A stretch of DNA of 64,000 bases from Salipiger bermudensis (GTDB lineage: Bacteria; Pseudomonadota; Alphaproteobacteria; Rhodobacterales; Rhodobacteraceae): the NCBI RefSeq assembly GCF_020171625.1, contig NZ_JAIUZY010000007.1, positions 180,553 through 244,552 on the forward strand. Reading direction: 5' to 3'. A program made the position numbers and the translations under genes. Below the pieces are notes generated by a model. The model worked only from the letters and a program-made list of their open reading frames with translations. It was not told the origin of the DNA and did not search any database. Below, piece after piece: positions 41,683 through 50,492 of the stretch. The stretch's first letter is position 1, and the number at the start of each line of letters is the position of its first letter.

Positions 41683-41700
41683 TTCGTATACAAACAAATT
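41683..41700. promoter_or_regulatory. Operator-like 18-bp site 2, before the reductase/transport operon
   Basis: TTCGTATACAAACAAATT has the near-palindromic core TTCGTATACAAA (TTYGTATACRAA), the type of dyad bound by MarR and some GntR regulators. It lies 42 bp upstream of the GTG at 41742. Together with site 1 this places one copy in front of each divergent operon; the MarR gene at 51275 is the natural candidate. Confidence 0.55.
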
Positions 41701-41741
41701 ACCCCGCAATGACGCCACAAGGCCAGCCAAGGAGCCCGCAC

Positions 41742-43250
41742 GTGACCGTTGAGACGCCCCCGGTAAAACGCACGCAGGCGGACAAGCCCGAGAAGATCCG
41801 CTGCGATGCCTGCCCGGTGATGTGCTACATCGCCGAGGGCCGTGCCGGGGCCTGCGACCGCTACGCCAACGAGGGCGGCGCGCTGGTGCGTCTCGACCCG
41901 CTGACCATCCTCGAAAACCGCGAGGACGTGGCGCTTGTGCCCTTCCTCGAGCGCGAGTGGGACGGCGACATCGTGTCGGGAGACGAGGCCTTCGTCACCG
42001 CCGTTGGCTCGGGCACCACCTATCCCGATTACAAGCCCGCGCCGTTCATCGTTGCCTCGAAAGCGGCGGATGCCGACATGATCACCGTGGTGACCGAAGG
42101 GATCTTTTCCTATTGCGGCGCCAAGGTGAAGATCGACACCGACCGCCACCTCGGCAGCGAATGCGCCCCGGTGCGCGCCGAGGGCGAGGTCATCGGCCAC
42201 GTGACGACGTCCGAGTATGGCTCGCAGATGCTGTCGCTCGGCGGCGTGAACCACCTCACCGGCGGCTCCAAGAAAGAGGGCCGCGCCACCTGCGCCGCCC
42301 TGCTGGCGCTCTGCAACGGCGAGCGCGTGGCGCTCAGCATCAACGATGGCGCCGAGCTCGAGATCACCGCCGGCAAGGCGCCGGTCGTCAATGGACAGAC
42401 GGAAGAGCGGATGCGCGTCGGCTGCGGCTCGGCCACCATTGGCATGTTCGCCGCGCAGTGGCAGGGGCTGGTCGACGAGGTGGTGGTGGTCGACGACCAT
42501 ATCACCGGCGTCATGTCCGAGCATCAGGCCGGCAAGGTCATCGGCTGGCCCCCCACCGGCATCAAGATCAAGGGCCGCCGCTCGACCCCCGGGCGCTACT
42601 TTCAGGTCGCCGAGCCGGGCACCGGCTGGGGTGGCACCGATCTGTCGGACCCGCTCGCCATCCTCGATACGTTCAAGCCCGACGCGTGGCCGGGGCTGTC
42701 GATCCTCATGGTCTCGACCACCGGCGAGCACGCCGCGTATTACGAGCTTAACGACGATCTCGTGCCCGTGCAGAAGGAGATGCCCGCGCGGCTGCTGCCC
42801 TCGGTGCAGCGCATCGAGGAGAACTGCGAACCCTCGATGGCCTCGGTGCTGTTCATGGCCGGCGCCGGCGGGTCGCTGCGCTCGGGCGTGACCGAGAACC
42901 CGGTCTCGCTCACCCGTTCGGTGCAGTCGCGGCTCACCCGCGTCACCTGCGGCGGCGCCCCGGTGATGATGTGGCCGGGCGGTGGCATCACCTTCATGTC
43001 CGACGTCACGCAGATGCCGAAGAATGCCTTCGGCTACGTGCCCACCCCGGCGCTCGTCGCCCCCATCGAGTTCACCATGTCGCGCGCCGACTATCAGGCG
43101 CTTGGCGGCCACATGGACTACGTCATGCCGCTTGAGGATGCGCTCAAGGGCGTGCATCCGCGACAAAGCGATCACCGTCTCTCGGGCCAGCGCTCGGAGG
43201 GCCGCAAGAGCGGCGCCCCCTGGCCGGTGGGCAAGGAGCGCCGGACATGA
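41742..43250 (+). CDS. 6-hydroxynicotinate reductase-like iron-sulfur protein
   Basis: A 502-residue protein. Near the N-terminus, Cys21, 24, 28 and 38 (C-X2-C-X3-C-X9-C) suit a [4Fe-4S] cluster. The rest matches the family named after 6-hydroxynicotinate reductase of anaerobic nicotinate fermentation; the family name is carried over and does not prove the substrate. Further conserved-looking blocks are VTEGIFSYCGAKVKIDTDRH and AGKVIGWPPTGIKIKG. I chose GTG at 41742, which has AAGGAG seven bases upstream. The gene overlaps the next by 4 bp. Ring reduction before hydrolysis by HyuA/HyuB would fit the context. Confidence 0.78.
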   Translation: MTVETPPVKRTQADKPEKIRCDACPVMCYIAEGRAGACDRYANEGGALVRLDPLTILENREDVALVPFLEREWDGDIVSGDEAFVTAVGSGTTYPDYKPAPFIVASKAADADMITVVTEGIFSYCGAKVKIDTDRHLGSECAPVRAEGEVIGHVTTSEYGSQMLSLGGVNHLTGGSKKEGRATCAALLALCNGERVALSINDGAELEITAGKAPVVNGQTEERMRVGCGSATIGMFAAQWQGLVDEVVVVDDHITGVMSEHQAGKVIGWPPTGIKIKGRRSTPGRYFQVAEPGTGWGGTDLSDPLAILDTFKPDAWPGLSILMVSTTGEHAAYYELNDDLVPVQKEMPARLLPSVQRIEENCEPSMASVLFMAGAGGSLRSGVTENPVSLTRSVQSRLTRVTCGGAPVMMWPGGGITFMSDVTQMPKNAFGYVPTPALVAPIEFTMSRADYQALGGHMDYVMPLEDALKGVHPRQSDHRLSGQRSEGRKSGAPWPVGKERRT

Positions 43251-44110
43251 GCTTTCGCGAGCGCCCGGTGGTGTGGTTTGCCCGCGACGGACGAATGCGG
43301 CTGACCCACGGCCCCATCGACCTGATCGTGACTGCCGAAGGCACGCCCGAGGCCACGAAAGCCGCCCTGCGCCGCGCACACGAGGCCTTCGAGCCGGTGC
43401 TGCCGGCGCTCTGCGAAGAGCTGCCCCGCCTGCGTGCGCCGCGAGGCGCCCGGCCCATCGGACCGGTGGCAAACCGCATGGTCTCGGCCGCAGACCCCTT
43501 CGCCGAACGCTTCGTCACGCCGATGGCGGCGGTGGCGGGCTCCGTGGCCGACCACGTGCTCGCCGCGATGCTGATGCCCGGCCACGGGCTCGACCGCGCC
43601 CATGTCAACAATGGCGGCGACATCGCGCTCTGGACCCGTGAAAGCCCGCTGCGGCTGGCGATCTGCGAAGACCCGGTCCTGCGCGCCCCCGGCGGCCGCG
43701 CCGTCATCGGCCTCACAGACGGCATCGGCGGCGTCGCCACCAGCGGCTGGCGCGGGCGCTCGCAGTCGATGGGCATCGCCGACGCGGTCACCGTGCTGGC
43801 CCGCGACGCCGCCACTGCCGACGTCGCCGCCACGCTCATCGCCAACGCCGTCGACCTGCCCGGCCACCCGTCCATCTCCCGTGTCCCCGCCAACGAGCTT
43901 GCGCCCGACAGCGATCTCGGCGCGCGGCGTGTCACCACCGCTGTCGGCCCGCTTGCGCCCGTCGAGGCGCGACAGGCGCTGGACGCCGGGCACGCGCTGG
44001 CCCAAGACTACATTCGCCGCGGCCTGATCCGCGCCGCCTGCCTTGCCGTGGCAGGCCAGCGCAGGGCGATTGGCGACGCCATTTCGCAGGAGGAACCCGA
44101 ATATGCCTGA
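43247..44110 (+). CDS. UPF0280 family protein
   Basis: A 287-residue protein of the UPF0280 (ApbE-like fold) family, with the conserved stretches RPIGPVANRMVSAADPFAE, VAGSVADHVLAAML and ANNGGD-like HVNNGGDIALW. ApbE proteins attach FMN to proteins, but UPF0280 members have no settled activity. The gene starts in an ATGA overlap with the reductase-like gene and ends 8 bp inside the next one, so the three form a tightly coupled unit; it could supply or modify a flavin for the reductase (inference). Confidence 0.85.
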   Translation: MSFRERPVVWFARDGRMRLTHGPIDLIVTAEGTPEATKAALRRAHEAFEPVLPALCEELPRLRAPRGARPIGPVANRMVSAADPFAERFVTPMAAVAGSVADHVLAAMLMPGHGLDRAHVNNGGDIALWTRESPLRLAICEDPVLRAPGGRAVIGLTDGIGGVATSGWRGRSQSMGIADAVTVLARDAATADVAATLIANAVDLPGHPSISRVPANELAPDSDLGARRVTTAVGPLAPVEARQALDAGHALAQDYIRRGLIRAACLAVAGQRRAIGDAISQEEPEYA

Positions 44111-44687
44111 GGTGAAGGTCCGCAAGACGCTGGTCCAGGTCGAAACCATCTTCCACGAAGGCGGCCCCGCCCCCGATGCGCCGCAAAAGCGCGCCGCCGC
44201 CATCGCGGTGATCGAGAACCCCTATGCGGGCGGCTATGTCGAGGACATCCAGCCCTTCATGAAAGATCTCGAACCGCTCGGCGCCGAGATGGCCCGGATG
44301 TGCATCGACGCGCTTGGCGGCGACGCCTCCGTGGTGGAAGGCTACGGCAAGGGCGCCATCGTCGGCGTCAACGGCGAGATCGAGCACGGCGCGCTCTGGC
44401 ACGTGCCCGGCGGCTACGCCATGCGCGACGCCATCGAGAAGAGCATGGCCATCGTGCCCTCGACCAAGAAGGTCGGCGCCGCGGGCACCCGGCTCGACGT
44501 GCCGGTGACCCACACCAATGCCTCCTACGTGCGCACCCATTACGACGCGGTCGAGGTCGGCGTGCCCGACGCGCCGCGCCCGAACGAGATCGCCCTGGTG
44601 CTGGTAATGACCACCGCGGGGCGCATCCACGCCCGCATCGGCGGCCTCACCAAGGATCAGGTCAAGGGCGAGGACGGGCTGCGTTGA
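44103..44687 (+). CDS. AA_synth (DUF1185) family protein, first copy
   Basis: A 194-residue protein of PF06684 (amino acid synthesis family, DUF1185). Structures of the family show a chorismate-mutase-like fold and its role has only been proposed from context. Conserved blocks: VIENPYAGGYVEDI, VEGYGKGAIVGVNGEIEHG, MAIVPSTKKVGAAGT and VTHTNASYVRTHYDA. AGGAGG precedes the ATG, which lies inside the end of the UPF0280 gene. The next gene is a paralogue, so the pair may form a hetero-oligomer. Confidence 0.87.
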   Translation: MPEVKVRKTLVQVETIFHEGGPAPDAPQKRAAAIAVIENPYAGGYVEDIQPFMKDLEPLGAEMARMCIDALGGDASVVEGYGKGAIVGVNGEIEHGALWHVPGGYAMRDAIEKSMAIVPSTKKVGAAGTRLDVPVTHTNASYVRTHYDAVEVGVPDAPRPNEIALVLVMTTAGRIHARIGGLTKDQVKGEDGLR

Positions 44688-45262
44688 AGCTGCGCAAGAT
44701 CATCACGCAGGTCGAGGAGACCCGCTCGGAGATGGGCCAGGCGGTGTCGCCGCCCGCCCGCCGGGCGCTCGCCGCCGCGGTGATCGAGAACCCCTTCGCA
44801 GGCACCTATGCCGCGGATCTCTCGGAACTGATCGAGACCGGCGCTGAGCTTGGCACCCTGCTGGGCCATGAAGCGCTCTCGACGCTCGGCTGCGGCCCCG
44901 ACGCCATCGAAGGCTACGGCAAGGCCGCGCTGGTGGGCGAGCTGGGGGAGCTCGAACACGCCGCGGCGCTGCTGCATCCCAAGCTGGGCGCGCCGCTGCG
45001 CGCGGTGATCGGCGGCGGCAAGGCGCTGGTGCCGTCGTCCAAGGCCATCGGCCGCGCCGGCGAGATCCTCGACGTGCCGCTTGGCCACAAGGACGCCGCC
45101 TATGTACGCAGCCATTTCGACGCCATGCGCCTGCGCCTTCCCGACGCGCCCCGCCCACGCGAGATCGTGGTGGCGGTGGCGCTGCAACAGACCGGACGAC
45201 CGCTGCCCCGCGTGGGCGGCCTGAAACAGGACGAGATCGAGGGCGCCGACGGATTGCGCTGA
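44684..45262 (+). CDS. AA_synth (DUF1185) family protein, second copy
   Basis: A 192-residue paralogue of the preceding product, sharing AVIENPFAGTY, IEGYGKAALVGELGELEH, ALVPSSKAIGRAG and AYVRSHFDAMRLRLPDAPRP. Both end in EG/GEDGLR or EGADGLR. The start is TTG at 44684, in a TTGA overlap with the previous stop; GAGGA lies ten bases upstream and the protein then begins MKLRKIITQVEE, aligning with the start of the first copy. Function unknown; see the first copy. Confidence 0.85.
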   Translation: MKLRKIITQVEETRSEMGQAVSPPARRALAAAVIENPFAGTYAADLSELIETGAELGTLLGHEALSTLGCGPDAIEGYGKAALVGELGELEHAAALLHPKLGAPLRAVIGGGKALVPSSKAIGRAGEILDVPLGHKDAAYVRSHFDAMRLRLPDAPRPREIVVAVALQQTGRPLPRVGGLKQDEIEGADGLR

Positions 45263-45315
45263 ACGGAACCGATAAATCGCAAGACCACCGAGCGCGTGAG
45301 CAAGGGAGTAGGACG

Positions 45316-46386
45316 ATGACGAATTTCGTGAAGAACGCCTGGTATGTTGCTGGCTGGTCGACGGAAATCGACGACTCGCTGCGCCGCTTCACGATCCTTG
45401 GCGATCATGTCGTGATCTTCCGCACCTCCGACGGCACGGTCGCCGCGCTCGAGGATCGCTGCCCGCACCGCCTGCTGCCGCTCTCCAAGGGCAAGCGCAT
45501 CGGCGACACCGTGCAATGCGGCTATCACGGCCTCACCTTCGACTGCTCCGGCGCCTGCGTCCGGGTGCCCGGCCAGACCAACCTGCCGAAATCGGCATAC
45601 GTGATCTCCTACCCGATCGTCGAGAAACACGGCATCGTCTGGATCTGGATGGGCGACCCGGAAAGGGCCGACCCGGCCAAGGTCTTCGACATGCCCGAGT
45701 TCTCCGACCCGGGCTGGGCCGCGCATCACGGCGACGCGCTGCACCTGAGGTCGAACTACCTCAACGTGGCCGAGAACCTCGTCGACCCGGCGCATGTGAG
45801 CTTCGTGCACCCCACCACGCTGGGCAACGCGGCGTCCGAGAACGTGCCGGTCCATGTGCAGACCGAGGGCGAGGCCATCGTCGCCTGGCGCTGGATTCGC
45901 AACGCCGAGCCGATCGGCTTCTTCAAGGCCTTCGGCGGCTTCTCCGGCAATGTCGACCGCTGGCACTATTACTACCTCTACACGCCCTGCACCGCGGTGA
46001 TCGATTTCGGCTCGATCGAGACCGAGAAGAACTGCGCCGAAGAGGATCGCGGCAAGGGCGTGCGCATCTTCGCGCTGCACTTCATGACGCCGGTCACCGA
46101 GACCTACACCATCGACCGCTGGATGCACCTGCGCAACACCGCCACCGACGATCCCGAGGCGGCCCATCGCATGGACGCCATGTTCCGCAAGGCCTTCGAC
46201 GAGGACAAGGAGATCCTCGAGGCGGTGCAGGAGGAAGAGCTGCGCCCGCAGACGCGCCGCCCGATCCGCATCGCCATCGACAAGGGCCCCCTTGTCTATC
46301 GCAAGCGCATCAACGACCTTCTGGAACTGGAACGCACCGAAGATCTCGCCGCCGATCCGTCGCCGGCGTTTGTTTACCACGATTAA
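45316..46386 (+). CDS. Rieske non-heme iron oxygenase, VanA-like
   Basis: A 356-residue oxygenase subunit. The Rieske [2Fe-2S] ligands are Cys49, His51, Cys68 and His71 (CPHR and CGYHG); the mononuclear iron site is Asp156, His159, His164 in NLVDPAHVSFVH. The size and layout are those of vanillate O-demethylase and related one-component-terminal oxygenases. These need a reductase, but none is encoded beside it. It is in the plus-strand catabolic operon, 53 bp after the second AA_synth gene, so it probably acts on the same pathway, by hydroxylation or demethylation. Confidence 0.9.
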   Translation: MTNFVKNAWYVAGWSTEIDDSLRRFTILGDHVVIFRTSDGTVAALEDRCPHRLLPLSKGKRIGDTVQCGYHGLTFDCSGACVRVPGQTNLPKSAYVISYPIVEKHGIVWIWMGDPERADPAKVFDMPEFSDPGWAAHHGDALHLRSNYLNVAENLVDPAHVSFVHPTTLGNAASENVPVHVQTEGEAIVAWRWIRNAEPIGFFKAFGGFSGNVDRWHYYYLYTPCTAVIDFGSIETEKNCAEEDRGKGVRIFALHFMTPVTETYTIDRWMHLRNTATDDPEAAHRMDAMFRKAFDEDKEILEAVQEEELRPQTRRPIRIAIDKGPLVYRKRINDLLELERTEDLAADPSPAFVYHD

Positions 46387-46453
46387 CCGGCATAAGACCG
46401 GGACAGCAAAAGTTGCCGTCAGGGCAACGCCACCAACAGGAGAGACAACAGCA

Positions 46454-47662
46454 ATGAACGTACTGAGACGTACCGTGCTTGCCACCGCCGCCGCCATGGC
46501 GCTGGTGCCCGCCGCAGGTTTTGCGCAGGACACCATCAAGGTCGGCGAGATCAACCACTACAAGCGCATGGCCGCCTTCGCCGAACCCTACAAGCTGGGC
46601 ATCGAGCTGGCGCTGTCCGAAATCAACGAATCCGGCGGCGTGCTGGGCAAGGATCTCGAGTTCATCTTCCGCGACGATCAGGGCGACCCGGCCGAGGCGG
46701 TGAAGATCGCCGAAGAGCTGATGACCCGCGATGGCGCGGTGATGCTGACCGGCACCATCCTCAGCCATGTGGGCCTCGCGCTGTCGAGCTTCGCCGCGGA
46801 GAAGGGCTATCTCTACCTCGCTTCCGAACCGCTGGCCGACAGCCTGGTGTGGAAGTCGGGCAACCCCTACACCTTCCGCCTGCGCACCTCGACCTGGGTG
46901 CAGGCCGCGATGCTGGCCGAGGAGGCCGCCAAGACCGACGCGATCCGGTATGCCACCATCGCGCCCAACTACGCCTACGGGCAGGACGCAGTCGAGGCCT
47001 TCAAGGAGAACCTCAAGCGCCTGAAGCCCGAGGTCGAGTTCGTCGCCGAGCAGTGGCCGGCGCTGTTCAAGATCGATGCCGGCGCCGAGGTGCAGGCCAT
47101 CGAGCGCGCCAAGCCCGATGCGATCTACAACGTCACTTTCGGCACCGACCTCGCCAAGTTCGTGCGCGACGGCGGCGACCGCGGCCTGTTCGACGGCCGC
47201 CATGTCTACGGCCTGCTGACCGGCGAGCCGGAATATCTCGAGCCGCTGGGCGACGAGGCCCCCGAGGGCTGGTTCGTCACCGGCTTCCCCTGGTACGGCC
47301 TCGAAGACGGCACGCCGGGCAAGACCTTCGTCGACGCCTATACCGAAGCCACCGGCGAGACCCCCAAGATCGGCAGCCTCGTGGGCTACATGACCGCCCA
47401 GTCGATCGCCGCCGCCATCGAAGCCGCCGGCAGCACCGACACCGAGGCGCTGGTCGCGGCCTTCGAAGGGCTCACGGTCGAGAACACCCCCATCGGCGCG
47501 CTGACCTACCGCGAGATCGACAACCAGTCGACGCTCGGCGCCTGGGTCGGCACCACCGCGGTCGAGGATGGCAAGGGCGTTATGGTGGACTGGGAATACA
47601 AGGACCCGGCCCCCTACATGCCGAGCGACGAGGACATCACCGCCATGCGTCCGGCCGAGTGA
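46454..47662 (+). CDS. LIV-type ABC transporter substrate-binding protein
   Basis: A 402-residue periplasmic binding protein (Peripla_BP_6). A signal peptide of about 25 residues (MNVLRRTVLATAAAMALVPA, cut after FAQ or GFA) is followed by IKVGEINHYKRMAAFAEPYK, GIELALSEINESGGVLGKDL and EPLADSLVWKSGNPYTFRL. Members bind branched-chain amino acids, amides or aromatic acids; here the operon suggests the pathway substrate. AGGAG lies upstream of the ATG. Confidence 0.93.
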   Translation: MNVLRRTVLATAAAMALVPAAGFAQDTIKVGEINHYKRMAAFAEPYKLGIELALSEINESGGVLGKDLEFIFRDDQGDPAEAVKIAEELMTRDGAVMLTGTILSHVGLALSSFAAEKGYLYLASEPLADSLVWKSGNPYTFRLRTSTWVQAAMLAEEAAKTDAIRYATIAPNYAYGQDAVEAFKENLKRLKPEVEFVAEQWPALFKIDAGAEVQAIERAKPDAIYNVTFGTDLAKFVRDGGDRGLFDGRHVYGLLTGEPEYLEPLGDEAPEGWFVTGFPWYGLEDGTPGKTFVDAYTEATGETPKIGSLVGYMTAQSIAAAIEAAGSTDTEALVAAFEGLTVENTPIGALTYREIDNQSTLGAWVGTTAVEDGKGVMVDWEYKDPAPYMPSDEDITAMRPAE

Positions 47663-47698
47663 CCGAACGGGGGCGCCGCCCGCGCCGCGCCCCCTGCT

Positions 47699-47769
47699 TC
47701 TCTATGTCGACAAATACTCCGGGGTGAATTGGCCCTCCGGGCCAAGAGGGGCAGCGCCCCTCCCCCCCC
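47699..47769 (+). repeat. Intergenic AAATACTCC repeat, copy B (long, two-hairpin form)
   Basis: After TCTATGTCGACAAATACTCC and GGGG there are two adjacent perfect hairpins: TTGGCCC-TCC-GGGCCAA at 47729-47745 and GAGGGGC-AGC-GCCCCTC at 47746-47762. The layout equals copy A (25634), but the first stem differs in sequence and still pairs. It sits between the binding-protein gene and the permease gene, so it may also set relative expression inside the operon. Confidence 0.78.
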
Positions 47770-47865
47770 TGCCTCATCCGCACCCGAGCGCGGGCCAGCG
47801 CGCAGCCCTCATGCGCCCGCGTCCCACGGCGCCCTCACGCCTGACAGGAAAGCACCACCCGGACC

Positions 47866-49722
47866 ATGGCCTTTCTCTTCGCCCAGTTCCTGACGGGTCT
47901 CGCCAATGCGGCGGCCCTGTTCCTCGTCGCCTCCGGGCTGTCGCTGATCTTCGGCGTGACCCGGATCGTCAACTTCGCGCATGGCTCGTTCTACATGCTC
48001 GGCGCCTTCATCGGCATCTACCTGATGGAAATCCTTCCCGGCGCGGTGGGCTTCTGGGGGGCCATCGTGCTCACCGGCCTCGCGGTCGGCCTGATCGGGG
48101 CCGTCGTCGAGATGGTGGTGCTGCGCCCGATCTACCGCGCCCCCGAGCTGTTCCAGCTCGTCGCCACATTCGGCGTGATCCTCGTCATTCAGGACCTCGC
48201 GCTGATGATCTGGGGCGCCGAGGACCGGCTCGGGCCGCGCGCGCCGGGCCTGCGCGGCGTCTGGCGCATCTTCGGCGAGCCGGTGCCCAAGTACGACATC
48301 ATCCTGATCGCCATCACCCCCTTCATCCTCTTCGCGCTCTGGTATCTCATCACCAAGACGCGCCTCGGCGTGCTGGTGCGCGCCGCCACGCAGGACCGCG
48401 AGATGGTCGGCGCGCTCGGCGTCAACCAGGCCTGGCTCTTCACCGGCGTCTTCGCCCTCGGCTCGGCGCTCGCCGGTTGGGGCGGCGCGCTGCAGCTGCC
48501 CAAGGGCGGCGCCGATCTCCTGATGGACTTCAACATCATCGGCGCGGTCTTCGTGGTGGTGGTGATCGGCGGCATGGGTTCCCTGCCCGGCGCCTTCATC
48601 GCCTCGGTGCTGATCTCGGTCCTGAACGTCTTCGGCGTCACCTACCTGCCGCAATCGACGCTGGTGCTGATGTTCGTGGTCATGGCCGTGGTGCTGATTA
48701 TCCGCCCCTACGGCCTCTTGGGCCGGGAAGAAGTCGCCGGCGAGCACGGACAGGTCGGCGCACCCGAGACGCCGATCCGCCCCTACGGCCCCGTGGGTCA
48801 GGCGCTGGTCGCGGCGCTGATGCTGGTGCTCGCGCTGCTGCCGCTCTTCGCCGACCAGTTCATGCTGATCCTGACCATCGACATGGTGATCTTCGCGCTC
48901 TTCGCCGCCTCGCTGCATTTCATCCTCGGCTCCGGCGGGCTGGTGAGCTTCGGCCACGCCGCCTTCTTCGGCGGCGGCGCCTATGCGGCGGCGCTGCTGG
49001 TGTTCCACACCGACACGCCGATGGAGCTGGCCTTCCTCTTCGCGCCGCTGGCCGCGGGCCTGTTGGCGCTCGGCATCGGCTGGTTCTGCATCCGCCTCAC
49101 CGGGGTCTATTTCGCCATGCTGACACTGGCCTTCAGCCAGCTGGTCTGGAGCCTTGCCTTCCAGTGGCGCGCGGTGACGCGCGGCGATGACGGTCTGGTC
49201 AACATCTGGCCGGCCGAGTGGCTTTCGGGCACCGAAACCTACTACTATTTCGCCCTGATCCTCGGGGTGGGCGGCATCCTCTTCCTGCGCCACGTCATCC
49301 ACTCGCCCTTCGGCTACGCGCTGCGCGCCGGGCGCGACAGCCCGCGTCAGGCCGAAGCCACCGGCATCGACGTCAAGCGCGTGCAGTTCGTGGCCTTCGC
49401 CCTCGCCGGCGCCATGGCCGGTCTGGCGGGCGGCATCTTCGTCTTCGCCAAGGGCTCGGTCTTCCCCACCGAGCTCGAGATTGCCAAGAGCTTCGACGCG
49501 CTGATCGTGGTCTTCCTCGGCGGTGTGAAGACGCTGGCCGGCGGGGTCGTCGGCGCGAGCTTCATGACCGTGGTCGAGGACTGGCTGACCCGGCTCGAAT
49601 ACTGGCGCCTGCTGCTGGGTCTGGTGATCATCGCGGTGGTGATCCTGATGCCCGAGGGCATCGTCGGCACCCTGCGCACGCTCTGGCGCCGCATCCGCAA
49701 CACCGATGAGGAGAGGGTCTGA
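47866..49722 (+). CDS. Fused LivH-LivM-type ABC transporter permease
   Basis: A 618-residue membrane protein that joins both permeases of a LIV-type importer. Residues 1-290 are LivH-like (SLIFGVTRIVNFAHGSFYML near residue 25); residues 310-610 are LivM-like (LGSGGLVSFGHAAFFGGGAY near residue 355, ALRAGRDSPRQAEATGIDV near residue 485). About 15 hydrophobic spans are seen. Separate livH and livM genes are the rule; a fusion fixes their ratio. It shares one base with the following ATPase gene. Confidence 0.93.
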   Translation: MAFLFAQFLTGLANAAALFLVASGLSLIFGVTRIVNFAHGSFYMLGAFIGIYLMEILPGAVGFWGAIVLTGLAVGLIGAVVEMVVLRPIYRAPELFQLVATFGVILVIQDLALMIWGAEDRLGPRAPGLRGVWRIFGEPVPKYDIILIAITPFILFALWYLITKTRLGVLVRAATQDREMVGALGVNQAWLFTGVFALGSALAGWGGALQLPKGGADLLMDFNIIGAVFVVVVIGGMGSLPGAFIASVLISVLNVFGVTYLPQSTLVLMFVVMAVVLIIRPYGLLGREEVAGEHGQVGAPETPIRPYGPVGQALVAALMLVLALLPLFADQFMLILTIDMVIFALFAASLHFILGSGGLVSFGHAAFFGGGAYAAALLVFHTDTPMELAFLFAPLAAGLLALGIGWFCIRLTGVYFAMLTLAFSQLVWSLAFQWRAVTRGDDGLVNIWPAEWLSGTETYYYFALILGVGGILFLRHVIHSPFGYALRAGRDSPRQAEATGIDVKRVQFVAFALAGAMAGLAGGIFVFAKGSVFPTELEIAKSFDALIVVFLGGVKTLAGGVVGASFMTVVEDWLTRLEYWRLLLGLVIIAVVILMPEGIVGTLRTLWRRIRNTDEERV

Positions 49723-50492
49723 TGTCCGAGATCCTGCGAGTCGAGAACCTCAAGAAGAGCTATGACGGCTTTGTCGCGGTCAACGGCGTGTCCTTCAGCG
49801 TCGCCAAGGGCGAGCTGAAGGCGCTGATCGGCCCCAACGGCGCCGGCAAGTCGACCTGCTTCAACATGCTGATGGGTCAGCTCAAACCGACCGAGGGCGA
49901 GGTGTTTTTCGAGGGCGAGCGGATCACCGGCCACAAGCCCCGCGACATCTGGCGCCGGGGCGTCGGGCGGACCTTCCAGATCACCGGCACCTACCAGTCG
50001 ATGACGGTGATCGAGAACGTGCAGATGGCGCTGATGAGCCATCACTGCAGGATCTTCTCCTTCGGCGCCCGGGCGTGGAAGCTCTACCGCGAGGAGGCGT
50101 TCGAGTTCCTCGAGACCGTGGCGATGCAGGATCAGGCCGACCGACCCTGCTCGATCCTCGCCTATGGCGATCTCAAGCGGCTCGAGCTGGCCATCGCGCT
50201 CTGCCACCGGCCGCGCCTGCTGCTGATGGACGAGCCCACCGCCGGCATGGCCCCGAGCGCACGGGTCGCGCTGATGCAGCTGGTGGCCGACATCGTGCGC
50301 GACCAGGGCGTCTCGGTGCTGTTCACCGAGCACGACATGGACGTGGTCTTCGCCCATTCCCATCACATCATGGTGCTGAACCGCGGCGAGCTGATCGCCG
50401 ATGGCGACGCCACCGCCGTGCGCAACAACCCGCAGGTCCAAGAGGTCTATCTGGGCGGCGGGACGCTCTTCATGGAGGAGACCCATGCTTAG
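49722..50492 (+). CDS. LIV-type ABC transporter ATPase, LivG-like
   Basis: A 256-residue ATPase: Walker A GPNGAGKST near residue 39, a Q-loop, signature region LAYGDLKRLELAIALCHRP in place of the classical LSGGQ (usual for LivG), Walker B LLLMDEPTAGM and switch His in TEHDMDVV. The C-terminal VYLGGG is typical of LivG. It starts in a TGATG overlap with the permease gene and ends 8 bp inside the next gene. Confidence 0.94.
   Translation: MSEILRVENLKKSYDGFVAVNGVSFSVAKGELKALIGPNGAGKSTCFNMLMGQLKPTEGEVFFEGERITGHKPRDIWRRGVGRTFQITGTYQSMTVIENVQMALMSHHCRIFSFGARAWKLYREEAFEFLETVAMQDQADRPCSILAYGDLKRLELAIALCHRPRLLLMDEPTAGMAPSARVALMQLVADIVRDQGVSVLFTEHDMDVVFAHSHHIMVLNRGELIADGDATAVRNNPQVQEVYLGGGTLFMEETHA

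Noticed and set aside
41658..41692. Promoter formed by TTGACA at 41658 and TATACA at 41687
   Set aside because: The spacing is 23 bases, too long for a sigma-70 promoter, so only the operator-like site was kept.
41535..43472. Minus-strand open frame of 645 codons covering the divergent control region
   Set aside because: Antisense of the 6-hydroxynicotinate-reductase-like gene; it would also remove the intergenic region that two divergent operons need.
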